NCBI GenBank assembly: GCA_947054185.1
Contig: CAMRVW010000121.1
Location: 1 to 6,076, forward strand
Reading direction: 5' to 3'
Source of the DNA: an uncultured Rikenellaceae bacterium
GTDB taxonomy: Bacteria; Bacteroidota; Bacteroidia; Bacteroidales; Rikenellaceae
DNA: 6,076 nt
In this document: in pieces, positions 6,030-6,076 of the stretch
Position numbering within the stretch: position 1 is the stretch's first letter
Layout: every line of letters begins with the position of its first letter
Translations under genes and position numbers: made by a program
The notes under the pieces: generated by a model
Told to the model about the DNA's origin: nothing
The model's database searches: none
Seen by the model: the letters and a program-made list of their open reading frames with translations, nothing else

Positions 6030-6076
6030 CACCTCCAACCCGGCAGGCGCGGTCTGAGTGTAACGAAAACCGCACA

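Larger units (their letters stand above)
5755..6076. other. GC-rich, hairpin-dense intergenic segment, no gene recognised
   Basis: The base composition changes sharply near 5755: this stretch is clearly richer in G and C than the rest of the window, including the AT-rich DNA just before it. It contains four inverted repeats: GCGGCC/GGCCGC (5764-5769, 5779-5784), ACGGGCC/GGCCCGT (5786-5792, 5809-5815) with an inner CCTCCC/GGGAGG, a weaker CTTGG/CCAAG (5845-5849, 5865-5869), and GGCCGACC/GGTCGGCC (6011-6018, 6022-6029). A minus-strand frame stays open from the edge to 5755, but its product is Arg/Gly-rich with no domain and only a GTG to start, so I do not call it. The segment may be a dispersed GC-rich repeat or a structured RNA. 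It continues past the right edge. Confidence 0.55.

Noticed and set aside
5755..6075. 106-residue minus-strand frame reaching the right edge
   Set aside because: GC-rich DNA keeps frames open by chance. The product is Arg/Gly-rich, its start is a GTG next to the edge, and it covers several hairpins. No domain was seen.
5178..6076. CRISPR array or tRNA/rRNA genes in the gene-free right end
   Set aside because: The repeats are only two-copy and lack regular spacers; no cloverleaf with a T-loop GTTCGA-type motif or rRNA signature was seen.

Overview
The window looks like chromosomal DNA from a member of the Bacteroidales (Bacteroidota). The evidence is two leftward promoters that fit the Bacteroidota-specific TTTG-N19-21-TAnnTTTG consensus, the absence of Shine-Dalgarno sequences before the genes, and proteins with the usual length and motifs of this order. 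I cannot place it at family level with confidence. A gut lineage such as Muribaculaceae, Prevotellaceae or Bacteroidaceae is an inference.

Every supported gene is on the minus strand and the genes are tightly packed. In transcription order, right to left, they are: a DNA polymerase III delta'-type clamp-loader subunit (5142-3961); a FolK pterin pyrophosphokinase overlapping it by 4 nt (3964-3434); a TetR-family regulator 3 nt later (3430-2813); then, after a 53-nt gap, a catalytic M16 zinc peptidase (2759-1524); and 2 nt later a non-catalytic M16 partner (1521-253). One promoter (5147-5177) lies directly against the first start codon and could drive all five genes. No good terminator or internal promoter was seen, so this is probably one operon joining replication, folate synthesis, a repressor and a two-subunit peptidase. 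A second clear promoter (72-104) fires leftwards out of the window, where a reading frame beginning at 27 runs off the edge.

The two M16 proteins have complementary losses. One keeps the zinc site HxxEH but lacks the C-terminal Arg/Tyr pair; the other keeps Arg/Tyr but lacks the zinc site. This is the pattern of an obligate heterodimer.

The right-hand 900 bases (about 5178-6076) hold no convincing gene. They are packed with structure: an 11-bp palindrome, a 20/21-bp tandem repeat, a perfect 17-bp inverted repeat, an imperfect direct repeat, a long-range inverted repeat, and a markedly GC-rich last 300 bases with several strong hairpins. I read this as a mosaic of intergenic repeat elements, possibly including a structured RNA. 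It is the least explained part of the window. The coding part is ordinary housekeeping DNA.
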